A stretch of 64,000 bases of DNA from Notospermus geniculatus (GCA_002633025.1 NMRB01000451.1:10943-74942), one strand, 5' to 3'. Shown: positions 1 to 12,487, counted from the stretch's first letter. The notes: a model not told the origin generated them from the sequence alone. Made by a program: numbers and translations.

Positions 1-580
1 AATGACAATGTTAAATCGAAATGTTCCAGGGTCATGTATCCTCATTAGATGCACCTGATAAAAATTTGGAGACAATCCACAGTTCAGGAGTTACTGGACT
101 TTGAGCTTTGGTTTTGGCCACCTGGTGGCCAAGTGGAGAATCGAATTGGACCAAAAAGTGGCGTCATAGGTCACCTGACATAGGGGTGTATATGTACCAA
201 GTTTCAAGTCAATAGCCCAAGCAGTTATGAAACACGCCACCAAATGACTAAATTGACCTCTGTGACCTTGAAAAGTCGGTCAAATCGAAAACCCCTTACT
301 TACGTCATGCATCCTCATTAGAAGCACCAATGATAAAAATTTGTTACTCAACTGCACTTTTTGTGTTTTCAGTTTCCGCCACCTGGTGGCCAAGCTAAGA
401 GTCAAATCGGACCGAAACTTGGTGCCACTTAAAGGCAAAATTTTGAACTTTGACCTCTATGACCTTGAAAAGTAGGTCAAATCAAAAACCCGTTATATAT
501 GTAATGTACCCTCATTAGATACCGTACACCTATGATAAAAATTTGGAGGTGATCCAGGGGTTATCGGAACCAGGGCGCAG
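1..580. repeat. Dispersed repeat with CCACCTGGTGG and GACCTTGAAAAG core
   Basis: Two imperfect tandem copies (about 1-300 and 300-580) share CCACCTGGTGGCCAAG, CTCATTAGA-x-GCACC and TGACCTTGAAAAGT-GGTCAAAT. Related copies recur at 1290-1545 and 7690-8105. This is probably a non-autonomous transposon family. Confidence 0.6.
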
Positions 581-866
581 TTTATATTTTGGGATTAAAA
601 GAGTGGGATGATCGACCTGATGTGGTTTTTCAAAAAAAAGAATCGTTGTAGAAATAGAAGTTGAATGCCAGGTACCCGCCACCGGCACAAGGATCGCATC
701 CACGCAGATGAAATTAAGGGCCTACACCGCCCGGCACCGGTTGGACTGTCGCCAAACAGCATTGATGAATGAGAGGGTGCATTGGCTTTATGCACACGAA
801 ATGAGGAAGCTTGCAAATTGGATGTGAACTAGCCTACCCGGGCTACCTTACTGAGCAGCGGGTTTA

Positions 867-1190
867 TTGAACACCGTATATATAGACCCCCATACATGCC
901 ATACAAAGGCATCCCCGAACGCCACGTGGACTGCCACATTGGCGAACATGTCCGAGTTGCTCGATCCCATGTGTGGAGTGCACAGAATGTTCATACGTCA
1001 TCCAAACACCTGCCTGGTTGGAAAATGCATGACCTCACGAAATCGACCTGAGTACATGTGTTTCTCATCATACGCAGAAGCTGCCGCGTCATCAATCTTT
1101 GACCTAATTCGTTCAAAAGCAATTTCCTGCGAGGTCAAAGTTCTTCAAAGACAACGTGAATCATTACCAACATCAATTAATGGTATCTAA
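867..1190 (+). other. Low-confidence 107-codon open frame
   Basis: An open frame starting at a TTG within the repeat-flanked region. It has no recognisable domain and no splice context. It could be a transposon remnant or chance; I would not call it a gene. Confidence 0.1.
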
Positions 1191-1289
1191 ATCATTCCAG
1201 GCGAATAGAGCTCTCAAACTTGGCCCGATCATAGAAAACTGGGCCTCGCACAATCACAACCATGCGAAAGGAACACAACCATTTTGAAG

Positions 1290-1545
1290 TGATCCACAAA
1301 AGCCATCGCCGTGTTATGCTGCCGCCTTGCGGCGGGTTCCGGGATCATTGCGTCCAGTCATTAGTTCAGGAGTTCTTGCACTTTTTGTGTTTTTGGTTTC
1401 CGCCACCTGGTGGCCAAGCTAAGAGTCGAATCGGATCGAAACTTGGTGTCATTGGTCATCTGACCTAGGGGTAGGCCTATAGGCCTTGGCCCTAGGCCTA
1501 TATGTACCAAGTTTCAGATCAATAGCTCCAGCGGTTACGAAACGT
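1290..1545 (+). repeat. Second copy of CCACCTGGTGG dispersed repeat, ending in GAC-rich tail
   Basis: It shares TTTCCGCCACCTGGTGGCC and AGAGTCGAATCGGA with the copy at 1-580. It ends in a GACGGACGAC-rich stretch (1557-1590) like the copy at 8030-8070. Confidence 0.55.
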
Positions 1546-2013
1546 GCCCTGCTAACGGACGACGATGACGGACGCCTGACGGACGGACCACGCCCACCCA
1601 GCAGCGCGCGGCCAGCCCAGCAGCAGGACCTGACGGCTGAGGACCACGCCCCCCCAGATTCGGCCCCAAAAAAGACAGGGCACAGGTTTACATAGGCCTC
1701 AGAGTACCGGGGTAGCTCTCTCGGACATTGCCCCAGGACCTCCACGCATGTCCTCACCCTGTCGCTGTTGATCCATACCTGCCCCCTTCCCGTAGAGGCC
1801 CATCACCTTGTTCCCACCCTATGCCTCAGCCTTATCATAGGCCCTGAAAACTGACCGCCTTAGTGGGAGTCATGAAAGCCTAGTTTACCATGTCTGCTGA
1901 AAAAGTGACTGGGACTCATGCTCTACATTCTTCCCACCTTGGAGGAATATTGGAATTGGAATAGGCCTATATATAGGAATTGGAATTATATTGTGAAAAA
2001 GAGATTAGCTCAC

Positions 2014-2100
2014 TGTTCCTCCTGTCAATATAATTCCTCGAAGTTCCCACGGACAGTCAGGGCATGGAACACTAGCCTACCTCGGGACCATGAAGGCCAA
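2014..2100 (+). mobile_element. Non-LTR retrotransposon (LINE) 3' remnant
   Basis: The plus strand encodes CSSCQYNSSKFPRTVRAWNT followed by SLPRD. The FPRT-x-R-x-WN-x-LP run is the usual end of the reverse-transcriptase ORF of CR1/Jockey-like LINEs. Upstream reading breaks down, so this is a short decayed fragment. Confidence 0.45.
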
Positions 2101-2742
2101 AGACCTTGACCCTTTTTTTCTTGTCGCCAAAACACATCTCTTTTCTTCAAACACTTCCTTTTTTAGTCAACAAAATGTTTGACCAAGCTTTTAATTTCTG
2201 ATGCTGTGCATCATTACGTGCCTGATTCAAATTGTTGAATTTGGCACATATCTGGAACAAGAAAAACAAGAAAATAGACCATTTTAGGAATGTAATAAAC
2301 AATCGAAGACAACAGTAATATATGAAACAATAACTTATTTTATTTCACTTTAGTTCCATAGAGTGTATGTACCATGATACAAATTGCGAATGACTGAATA
2401 TAACGGACATGATGAGTAAACAGCCAAGGTTGTGAGAACAGTAGTCAATTTACATTAAGATTTATCATTATTATACAATCTATATATAAATGTTTGATTT
2501 AAACAACAATTGACACTTCCAAATCATACTTGGCAAACATGCCGCAACTAGGTTCTGTACATCATGTGATACTTGAGAACATGCTGATGTAGTTTTCAAA
2601 CACCGATTTGACTGGCTGAAACATGTTCTCAACTTAATTGGCTTCAAAAAAATTTCAAACGAAACTTACATCAGTGTAACTTTCTTGTTAACTGCCTCGG
2701 GTACATGCATGTGGTGTGGGCTTTATAAAGTGCCTAAACTTT

Positions 2743-3145
2743 AAGGGCCGTATTCATAAAGGGTGTTTAGCCTAATCAGCGTACAAGTTCTGCATTACAC
2801 ATGTTATAGGCCTAGAAAACTATTGTCTGATGTCTGTATGGTGCTTCACCAGATGCATTTACCCACAGGATAATCACACGCGTACAACATTCCTGCGTTT
2901 AAGTCCGAGAGGACAAAGGAAAAGTTAAACGATCAAGCAGGCTTGTCTAGAATTTCTCCAACAGTTTCTTTTGTCCTCCACACTCAGACGCATGAAAGTT
3001 AGACGCGTGTGATTATCTTGTGGGTAAAATGCCAGAGATCAGGCAGCATACAGAAGGCAGAATAATAGTTTTCTAGGCCTTTAACCTGTGTAATGCAGAA
3101 GATGTACGCTGATTAGGCTAAACACCCTTTATGAATATGGCCCTA
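2743..3145. mobile_element. Palindromic foldback element with GGGCCRTATTCATAAA termini
   Basis: The arms (2743-2825 and 3065-3145) are about 90% complementary over 80 bases. The inner part (ACCCACAGGATAATCACACG against its complement near 3005-3030) continues the palindrome, so almost the whole 400 bases can fold on itself. Outer flanks are TTA-rich. Confidence 0.75.
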
Positions 3146-3528
3146 ATTCTTTTATTTATCTGTTGTTTCCTGTGTAACCATGCTTTTCCCTTACAAATGG
3201 ACAAAGAATGGCTGTCAAACTCGACGACTGCAAATTCGCCTCTGAATTTAGCATGCAGTCACTACACAGATGTAACTACATTTATGATGTAGACTTGGAT
3301 AGGGACTGTTGTGACTTCCTCAATAGCACGCACCATACATGGAACATACCCGAAGTGGTGGTGCACCTTCTGAGGTCACAGCACCTCGCCTCTTGAGAAT
3401 TGGCCCGATGTTCGAAGGCCTTCAAACACTTGTTTTTGATGCTCAAAATGAATGCTTGTTGGGAATTCTGTGATCTTCCATTGCTGTACTCATGTGCGAG
3501 AACACAACACATGTCAAGCTGCTCAAGC

Positions 3529-3711
3529 TAAAGTATGATTCACCTTAACTTCAACATGGGCAAAGTGCCAAGCTTGGAAATCTGCACAGGTCAGTGGTAA
3601 ATAATCCATGTCGCAGTTCCTTCATGGTTTAATCATTGTGTTCACTTTATGGTGTCTGTTGCACAGGCCTGGCACTTTGCCCATGTTGAAGTTAGGGTGA
3701 ATCATACTTTA
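3529..3711. mobile_element. Short inverted-repeat element (MITE)
   Basis: Termini TAAAGTATGATTCACC and GGTGAATCATACTTTA are exact inverses. The arms extend about 43 bases with few mismatches. Confidence 0.7.
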
Positions 3712-4156
3712 CCAGTACTTGACACTTACCGGGTAGACTACTTGTTAAATCACGGACTAGGCCACATTCAGCAGTTCCATTTAGAAGCATCTTTGTGATT
3801 GATTTCTTTACGCCAAGACTACACCATGATGAAGAGAAAGAGGCAGATAAAACTAAACTAAGCAACTGTCTGAATTCCAATGTGGAACAATAAACAACAA
3901 TAGTTCTAGTCTACGGTCCATCCACATCTGAATTTTAACACACATTAATTTGAGAGAACTGCACAAAACTCAACATAATTCGATTCTATAAAGCATGGTA
4001 GAGTTTGTGGATGACAGCCATACAAAATTTGCTCTTGTATATTACTAAAGATCAACACCTTGTTCAGGTGATTTGCTGTTGCTGACTTGTGCAGTTTCCA
4101 CCGGCTATGGTACCGTGCCATGTCTGTTACCGGTATCACAATTACTTGTTGTATTT

Positions 4157-4329
4157 AGGTGCCGATCCAGAGGAGGGCGCCCCGGGCGCTCGTCTCCCCT
4201 TTGGGCAACAAATCTGTAAAACAGACCGTGAAATTCTGAAATTTGGAGCAAATCATTGAAATCCACGGCAGATTTCAATGTTTCTAGCACAGGGTGCCCC
4301 CTCTTTTCCCAAATCCTGGATCTGCCCCT
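4157..4329. mobile_element. GGATCC-type short element, copy A
   Basis: Shares GATTTCAATGTTTCTAGCAC, the CGCCCCCTCTTT-CCC segment and AATCCTGGATC with copies at 6987-7131 and 23760-23936. The ends are inverted (GCxGATCCAG / CTGGATCxGC). Confidence 0.65.
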
Positions 4330-4934
4330 GGTGTTGCAAGTGGCATCAGCACGGTGCCTACAGAAACAGATCTAAGGGAACTCAGAACTGTTTGTCGTTT
4401 GGGTAGCAAGTTGAATGCAGGACAATTTTTGATATCTATAATTCCTTACCTATTGAGGCTATAAAGTAATGAGAGACCGATCACATCGAGATTCACCCAT
4501 GAGAGACTTTCATTCATTCCCTGCTAGTGTCATTTTCCAAGTTTTTTAAGCCAACTCGGTACAAATACTGGTTAAAAATTCTACAATTTTGAGACATATT
4601 GAAAGAAATAATACTCGAATATTAGAGAAAAAAAGACTACTTCCCCTCAAATATTTCCAACAGTGGCAGATAATGGGGAAAACTTTGTGGAAGATTTTAT
4701 CAAACGAAATGCATTCCAATCCTATTAATATTCATGTTCTGCACCAAAATATTTATCAAGATGAACTTCGTACAGGCCCAGACTCTGTATAATCAGTCTT
4801 GAAACAACCATTTTGTGAAGAGCCACCTGCCACATAATACGGCCATAAAGGTTTAGGTGTGTCTGAGATATCATGCAAACAGTTAGTCAAAGCAATACTT
4901 AGACATCTTGAATCATCGAGGATTTATATCTCTG

Positions 4935-5212
4935 TTTGTATTTCATTTTTCCATCAGGGCCGACGATATACATGTAGCATTGTTGGCCCTGTAAGTACGG
5001 AGGAGGCCACCACAAGCTACTCATGTTCCTCACTTGGATGGGGTCTTTTACTTGCACTTGCAAAGACAAAAGGTACAAGGCACCACGGCTTACTGTCCCA
5101 TGCGACGGACGTGAAGAGCTGGGAATGAAATCCCATACGGCCCGGGCTGGATTCGAACCGGGACCTGCCGCTTGCTGAACGAATGTGATAATCACTAGGC
5201 TATCAGGTTATA
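4935..5212 (-). mobile_element. tRNA-derived SINE (copy 1)
   Basis: Reverse complement of the element at 34545-34825. It has a pol III B box (GGTTCGAATCC, seen here as GGATTCGAACC at 5149-5159), an A-box-like TGATAGCCTAGTGATTATCA, and an internal body ending in a GAAATACAAA tail. The two copies are clearly alignable end to end. Confidence 0.8.
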
Positions 5213-5845
5213 TCTATGCCTTCAAGCTATGCTCTATCTCTATGAGTGGAGCGTAGTCCAAAGGAGAAAGGACCTTTTCGCCTTGATGTTTCAAGATGTA
5301 CTTTGCCTAGAACTTCTAAACTTTTCACCAGAAATGTCCGGATTTATGACGGGTCAAACCCCAAAGATATGGCGGACCATTGGAAACAAACGATATTTGT
5401 ATATTCCAAGTGCTACATGTACATACTGCTCATCACCCAGTCAAACAATACAAGCATACTAGCAATAACTGACTAGATTAAAGCTATGTTGTTTCAAATG
5501 AACACAGTTTTCAACTCCATATAATCTTTAAAGACATAACTGATGTGTAAGCATTGCCCGAAGTTCAAATAAACTAGTGTGGCGGCCCAGGATAACACCT
5601 CACGTGTCACACAACTTTAACAATGTCACTTATACTTCGGCTATTTTGACAGGTATCTGACCGGGTAACTTGCCCGAGAAGGCAACAACACCACAAAGAA
5701 TACCATGCTATGTGCTGGCAGCTGCTTCTGTGATGAATCTTCAACCATTTTCCTGCATGGAGACATGTTGATGGTTTTCCTGGGCCGCTCCAAAGCACTC
5801 TGGTCTGTGGCATAGGGGTATCAGGGGTTAGAAATACTTCAATAG

Positions 5846-6200
5846 CGAGGTTTCGCAAACAGGAAGTACGAAATACGAAATTCAACTTCATTTCCAGGAC
5901 CTAATGTATTTCTGGAGATGGTTGCTACCACAATGTCCCTGCTGCCGGTGTGTCTTTTAGCATATCATGAAAGACCGAGAGAGTTATGGTGCATCTTGAA
6001 TTTTTAAATTTCCACTTCGTATCTATGAAGTCGATACGTAATACACACTGTCACTCTATCGGTCATACGCTAAAAAGACGCTTTTGCAGCAGGCGATATT
6101 TGAGGTACCAACCATCTCCTGAAATACATTACGTCATGGAAGTCAAGTCCAATTTCGTATTTCGTACTTCGTGTTTCGTCAGACTTGCTAAACCTCCCTA
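5846..6200. mobile_element. Long palindromic element around CGAAATACGAAATT
   Basis: The left arm (GAAGTACGAAATACGAAATT and GGAGATGGTTG) and right arm (CAACCATCTCC and AATTTCGTATTTCGTACTTC) are complementary over most of the element. Confidence 0.6.
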
Positions 6201-6647
6201 ATGAACCCTGACGCGCGTGAACAACAGGGAAATATTGTCATTGCAAATTTCAATGATTAATCAGTCATGGTCTTTGCATAATTGCGGTGGGACTGTTTAG
6301 CATGGAGAGTAAATATTCTCAAATAACAAGTGCCAGTTTTATTAAAACATGCAAGCAAATGCTTCAGTGAGATGCTGCTTTCACTCAAACTTCATCTGAC
6401 CAAGGGAATGGTTGAGAGATCACTAAAGTAAGGTAGGTTACTAGATATACATGTACCGGTATACTACCCAAGAGATCCAATGACTGCAGGTAAGAGGCAA
6501 TGTAACTGGTAAAGTTTTTCGTCAATTCAGCTTGGTCAATGACACAAGGAAAGGGAACATTTCAGAATGACAGAAATATCGCTGAAATATTTGCCATAAG
6601 GATGGAAAGTACTCTGTCTCTGTATCTCCAATTCTTACATTGGTAAT

Positions 6648-6776
6648 ATAGAGTTTTCGCAAAGCCCCCGAAACGCCGACGCGAACGTCTGCGCTATTGT
6701 TTGGTGCTCTCTTCGTGGCATCGAACAATGGGTTTGGTGTTCGCGTTGGCGTTTCGGGGGCTTTGCGAAAACTCCC
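6648..6776. mobile_element. 129-bp palindromic MITE
   Basis: Arms GTTTTCGCAAAGCCCCCGAA and its exact complement bound a short centre with TTTGGTG/CAATGGG. Some ORFs here are produced by the palindrome itself. Confidence 0.7.
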
Positions 6777-6986
6777 TTATCTTCGACAGAACAACAGAGA
6801 CAATGATTCTGACCTGTATTGGTTACAGTGTATTTTGGGATGTTCCCCTAAGAGTAATCCTGATTTTACCAGGCACTTTGTGCTTACTCCATTCTTCACT
6901 GCACAGTGGCAGAGACGGCAACAAAAATCATGCCAGTTGACCTCAGGTTCACAACAGTGCCCACTGTACCTAATAGTGTAGCATTC

Positions 6987-7131
6987 CAGGAGCGGATCCA
7001 GAGGGGGGCGCACCGTCCCTTTTGGTCAACAAATTTGTAAAATCGACTGTGAAATTCTGGAATTGGGCACAAATTTCAATGTTCCTAGCACAGGGCGCCC
7101 CCTCTTTTCCCAAATCCCGGATCCACCCCTG
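6987..7131. mobile_element. GGATCC-type short element, copy B
   Basis: Same family as 4157-4329 and 23760-23936, with GCGGATCCAGAGGGGGGCG at the left and CCCGGATCCACCCCTG at the right. Confidence 0.65.
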
Positions 7132-7296
7132 CATTCGTGTCCGATCTAAAATCGCCAATGTTGGCAATGATGAAATGGCCAGGGCCATTGTGCTCACCTC
7201 TGTGACAGAGTATGAAGTGTGACTAGCCTGCTGATACACCGAGTGGTGAAGGATTAGTGCAGAAACATCGTAACATTTACTATCGATGAGATATGG

Positions 7297-7680
7297 TCAA
7301 AGTCAATTTTTCAAAATGGCTGCCTGGCAGCCATGTTGAAGTCCAATCGACTCGAAATTTGGCATTTAAGTAGAGGGTACCAAGACACATATTTAGGCAC
7401 GGTTAAAGCATCCTAGCTTCTACTAGTTATGAGGTGTGGGTCGAAGTCCATTTTTCAAGATGGCTCCCTGGCGGCCATATTTGACGTCGAATCTGACTGA
7501 AATTGACCATATATTTATATGGTACCTAGATACATATTTTGACAAGGTTAAAACATCCTACCTACTCCTATTTATAAAATGTGGGTCAAAGTCCATTTTT
7601 CAAGATGGCTTCCTGGCGGCCATATTTGAAGTCCGATCGGGTTGAAATTTGGTGCATTTGTGCAGGGTGCCTAGATATAT
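7297..7680 (+). repeat. Three ~140-bp tandem units within a dispersed repeat
   Basis: Units starting near 7297, 7441 and 7581 each begin AAGTC-ATTTTTCAA-ATGG, followed by CTGGC-GCCAT-TT. They run into the GACCTTGAAAAG repeat and a GAC-rich tail ending at AGAGGTGAGCTAAAA (8094-8108). Confidence 0.65.
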
Positions 7681-7689
7681 CTTCACACC

Positions 7690-8108
7690 AAATCACAACA
7701 CTCTATGTCAAATAGCCATGAAATGTGCCACCAAACAGTGAATTTTGAACTTTGACCTCTGTGACCTTGAAAAGTAGGTCAAATCAAAAACCCGGGATTT
7801 ATGTGATGTAGTCTCATCAGAGGAACCCACCATAAAAGTTTCGTGGTTCTAGCTAACAGCGTTCAGGAGATACAGCCGAAAGAAGGTTTTCACAAAGCGC
7901 CCCCTACAGGCCAGAGTGTACAAGCAGCAGCGCTACGTTTCGGTCCAGAGATAGTTTTTACCACAGGGTACCTGTACACCAAATTTCAAGTTTGTAACCC
8001 AAGCGGTTTAGAAACGTGCCACCCCTGTTAACGACGACGACGACGGACGACACCGGACGACGGACGACACACCATGAGAGAAGCTCACCTCACAGAGGTG
8101 AGCTAAAA
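7690..8108 (+). repeat. Dispersed repeat tail with GACGAC array and AGCTCACC...GGTGAGCT end
   Basis: Contains TGACCTCTGTGACCTTGAAA, a (GACGACGACGGAC)n-like stretch at 8030-8070 and a terminal palindrome AGCTCACCTCACAGAGGTGA (8085-8104). Confidence 0.6.
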
Positions 8109-8409
8109 AGGGCTGGCAGTCTACAAATGAAACAGGTCTGACACCGTGTCCAGGATTACCGTATAACAACTAGGGTACATGAAACAATGAGTACTGTTGA
8201 AACTGACAGACTTTGTCACTTTTCTTTCAAACTTTTGAGGCGATTTTTCTTTCAAACTTTTGAGGTGATTTTCCAATTCAGACCAACGGAAAAGAAACGC
8301 GACCATGAGCTAGCTGTGTTAATTATGCCGAATGGAAAATGCATCACCTGCACAATGTAACTGAAGCTGTGCTGATATGTACAGCATAATCTATGTACAT
8401 ACTGGACCA

Positions 8410-8633
8410 GTGTTCTAGCCAGAAATTTTTCTAAACAGGGCGGGATGACTGCATTTTCCTATGATTCTAAGGCCCTGGATTTTCAAACAGGGCGGGAGTG
8501 AAATTCAAACAGGGTGATCTAATAGAAAATGCATTGCAAGTTACATTTTTAAACAGGGCGGTAAAATGACCTCTGAATTTTGAACAGGGTGGTACCGCCC
8601 TGTAAAACTGGCCTGGCTAGAACACTGTGGACA
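8410..8633. mobile_element. Inverted-repeat element with AGTGTTCTAGCCAG ends
   Basis: Termini AGTGTTCTAGCCAG and CTGGCTAGAACACT are inverse complements. Internal tandem words AAACAGGGCGG recur four times. Confidence 0.65.
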
Positions 8634-8639
8634 CATTAT

Positions 8640-10230
8640 AGCAAATATAAACAGACAAAACCAAGGGACCTTATTCAGAAAGATTCCATATGACTAGCAG
8701 ATTTACATGTACATGTGTAAGTCGACTGGCTTCTTCATCTGTCCCTATGCTAAAGGCACAGACAGTGCATAGGACATTATAATCGGCTTCAGAAAGCTTT
8801 GTGAACAACAGGTCTTTAAGGCCAATTTGCGCCTACTTCGGCAGGCACACTAGTAATATCAGAGAGACAATTCAGGTCAGTGGCTCAGGTCAGGCTCGAA
8901 ACGTTGCTTCACTTGTGTTGCCATATGGCTGCAAGCCCATTTACTCTTACCCGTTTCCACAAATAGGAAGTCACTTTGCGCACTGGTTACTATTTGGCTT
9001 CACCGATTTACCTACTTGTGCAACTTTCCAGGACTTGAAACGTCACATTTGCTGAGATACATAAGTCACATTGACAGGCCTTTAAAGTCATCACTTACCT
9101 GTTCACAATTTGTGACATGCTCTGCCAAAAGCAGACACATGTCGCTCTTATCATATCATATCATATCATATCATTACTGGCATCGTAACCCTGTTGGTTT
9201 TTTGCTGAAGGTATGGAGTCCACAACAAGCTACAGTCCACCTGTGTGGGGTCTTTTACTTGCCCTGGCATAGACAATCAGGTGCAAGTGAACACGTCTTT
9301 TAGTCCTGTCCGACGGACCCTCAATTAATATTTCACAATTTTTGTTTCACAATTTTTTGGTATATGCCTTCGCCCGGAGTCGAATTCGTGCTGGCCCATT
9401 GCACAGTTTGGTAGTCAAGTGCGCTAACCAATCGACCACTGGGCTCTTAGCTTGGCAGGTTGAGACCAAATGTTTGTCAGTTTCAGTATTGTCTGTCTAT
9501 TATGAAATCTGAAAGAATCTGTTTCTTCCATTCTCTCCTGGTGTCATCTTAGTTCGTTGAGGCTCACCTTCTGAGCGACATGCGTCTGCTTTTGCCAGAG
9601 CGGGTCACATTTGGCAACAAGTCCACTAACTAGCATTAAGTGTGGATTACTTCTGAATGAACTTTCTAATTTTTTTCAGACCAACGGAAAATTGCTGTCA
9701 AAACCCTCTTGAAATTTTTGAAACCACTCACTGCATTCTCAGTTGGGGTTCATTGTAAATATCATCCCAGACACTGACCTTCATTGTTAGCGACACTATA
9801 AACGTCAGCAGTAAAACAAACGACTTGCACGAATCCCATCGCTACAACCCCTATTTACAGATGGCAGCACTTGAATGATAATTTTTCAACGGAATAATAC
9901 GGAGTTATGACTGATAAACCACAGGGAAAACAGTTTGGTACAGTGCAGTACATGTACTCACATCTGAAAGGGTCAGAAGTCTAACCCCCCTCAAAATACG
10001 AGGCAATATTTATCAGAACACAAAATTCATGAAATTGGCAGTTTTACAACATATCTCGACTGTCATCAGAAACGTCAACTGAATCTCTGTCTAATCTCCA
10101 TTTATGTGACTACGATGCCATCTACTGTCCGATTTAATCTACACACAAAGCATGCGCTGATGACGTTTTTTGTTTCATTAAAAAAATGACGATGATGAAA
10201 AATGAGTCGGAAAACACTACAAGTTGGAGC
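8640..10230. other. Intergenic DNA with one SINE-like piece
   Basis: No coding exon is supported. It contains an (ATATC)n microsatellite at 9149-9174 and a tRNA-like SINE relic (minus) at about 9206-9450, with a GAGTCGAATTCGTG B-box-like site near 9376 and a segment GGGGTCTTTTACTTGC shared with the SINE at 4935. Confidence 0.5.
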
Positions 10231-10274
10231 AGCGAATGTCTCGCAAAAAAAATTGTCGTATGATTTCAGCTTGC

Positions 10275-10720
10275 TTTGGGCAACCCATGACCAATCTTGT
10301 ACCCAGAGATGAGTTACGCTCAGCCGAGGTTGAAGGTCACTGCACTATCTCTGGAGACGGCTACGGACTACTTTGGTTTTTCCAAGGCATGTGTGTTACA
10401 CATGGCGTATGAATATAGACTAATTTATGACCGTTTCACCCCAAGTTTATATGGTGAACCAAGTAGTGCTTTGTTTTTTCCTTAATAAATACAAAGATCC
10501 CTCATAAAAATCTTCCTAAGGACATTTTTGTGTATAACATTTTATACTCAAATTATTTCAATGCATCTGCAGTCTAAAATCGGTCTAAAATTGCAGGATG
10601 CCACAAATCACACGTTAAGCGTGACATGGCCCGCCGTCTCCAGAGATTAGTGGAGCGACCTACAACCTCGGCCCAAGCGGAACGAATCTCTGGGTACAAG
10701 ATTGACCCATGACAGGACCA
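10275..10720. mobile_element. Long inverted-repeat element, ~85-bp arms
   Basis: The left arm (10285-10370: GACCAATCTTGTACCCAGAG, GCCGAGGTTG, ATCTCTGGAGACGGC) is complementary to the right arm (10632-10715). The spacer between is AT-rich. Confidence 0.65.
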
Positions 10721-11576
10721 ATAGAGAGTCATTCTCGATAATAAGAATCATGATATGGACTGATTTATATACCGTAACAATGTCATACTATCAACATCAA
10801 TAAAACAAAACCATAAATTACAGACTTCATGCAGGTTTCATGTCCAGAAGACAATATCAACAACTACTGTCGGGAATAATTTATGTGATCCATGTCGTGA
10901 AGAAAATATCAACCCATCTGCCCCCAGGTTTGAGCAGACGGTATCTTGTATTGAAGTTTTCTAAAATCCTCGGAAATGAATTGGAAACAATTTGAAGAAA
11001 AATTCTTCAGATGGTTGATAGGAACAACGTTTCTTCAAATATTTTTCAATCAGTTCCATAGGATGTGAGAAAACTTTGACAGAAGATGCCGTCTGCTGGA
11101 CTCCGGGGGTAGATGAGTTTTTAGAACTATTGTATAATGTCAGAAATATTTATGTGATCCATAATTTTTTCAAATACATGTACCCCATTTGGCACTATAA
11201 CCAATTCTGTAAAACACCAACATCAATTTTACACAGCGAATCAACATCTTGTATTTTCTTGTACAATCTTTCGTTTCGGTTGCATCTGCTCCAACTTTAG
11301 TATATAATGATTAAACAAAACTTGTTTGAAAATGAGTGTCAGCAAACAGATTGTCATGGAAAAAAGATGTTGTAGTTAACGAATGGAGGAATTTTCTCCA
11401 AAAGACATAAAACTGTTAGAAACTGCCAAGCGAATTTCACAGCGATTAAATCTTATGCAACTGTACGTTGCAAACCTTTTCGCAATATACTATTCTGTTG
11501 CTGATGTTTCTATGCAGGATAGAAGCAGACATATTCACCAGACACACGTTAGCTGAGACAAAGTCTATCCTCTGTC

Positions 11577-11931
11577 TTAAGGCTCGTCTACATAGGTACT
11601 TTTGTATCAGAAAAAGACCGAACATTGCACAGCAAATGTTGCAGGTTGTTCTGACTTGTTCCGGGACTCCTGTCCTTTTGAACAGCACATGACCTGAACC
11701 TGCTCACTCATTGGCCAATAGGCCTACCTAGAACATCGTAGCACAAATGTTCTGAAAGAGCTGCATGTTTCTATCTTGCCAACATTGTGCCAGAATGTTC
11801 TAGGATGTTTCAAGATGTTTTAGAGGACGTCCAGACATAAGTATTTTTGTATTGGAACATTTGCCAACATTTGTCCTGCGATGTTCGTAAATGTTTTAGA
11901 ACAAATATACCTACGTGTAGACGAGCCTTTA
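11577..11931. mobile_element. Inverted-repeat element with TTAAGGCTCGTCTACA ends
   Basis: Termini TTAAGGCTCGTCTACA and TGTAGACGAGCCTTTAA are nearly perfect inverses. Internal TGTTCTAGGATGTTTCAAGA-like words repeat. Confidence 0.65.
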
Positions 11932-12349
11932 AAATTTCCATACCGGAAAATAGCTGGCTGAATTCCATGCTGCATTTCGCAAAAGTGGACAGAATGTTTT
12001 GACAAACGCCTGGAGAGATGTCGTTTGCATGACGAAAATGAATGAACTTCATTCTAATTATCGAGAAAACCTTCTCATTTGGAGAAATTTCACAGAAGCT
12101 GTTCGCTTGTTCTCCCCTTGTAATTGTCTCTTAAGTAAGTTTATGAACTAAGGGTATTGAAATTTGTTCAACATGTTTCCTCCAACCAAAGTCACGTAGG
12201 AATTAAGTCTAAGACCCATGACTGAATCACAAATTATCAACTCATGGGGGTCTCATCTCATGAAATGTTTAAGTTCACACGGCTTGATTTCGTTAAGATA
12301 AATAAAGAATACACGGAGTGATGAAGTGAAGATGAATCTGTACAACGTT

Positions 12350-12487
12350 GAAGTGTAAAACCATGAAGAGATAAGAGTCCGTCTCTGTGGCGCTGTATGA
12401 CGACGTACTCGCCAATGCCCTTGTACTTTCCCGTACACTGTACACTCCCGTTGAGTCCCTGTATTGTAAAATCAGCTTGGGCCATCT
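12350..12487 (-). CDS. Candidate fucolectin/F5_8-type C lectin exon fragment
   Basis: The minus strand reads QADFTIQGLNGSVQCTGKYK, then GIGEYVVIQRHRDGLLSLHG and FTLQR, ending near a GTACAG donor-like site. The pattern Cys, then G-x-YVxIQ, eight residues, then L-x-L resembles the C-terminal strands of fucolectin-type (FTP) domains, beta-sandwich lectins common in marine invertebrates. It lies 300 bases downstream of the orphan exon on the same strand. It is too short to be certain; a pseudogene or chance ORF is possible. Confidence 0.35.

Noticed and set aside
6648-6776. Pair of ORFs with matching VRVGVSGALRKL peptides on both strands
   Set aside because: Produced by a palindromic MITE, not by a duplicated gene.
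9149-9174. CRISPR-like or regulatory short repeat
   Set aside because: A simple five-base microsatellite; CRISPR arrays are not expected in animal nuclear DNA.
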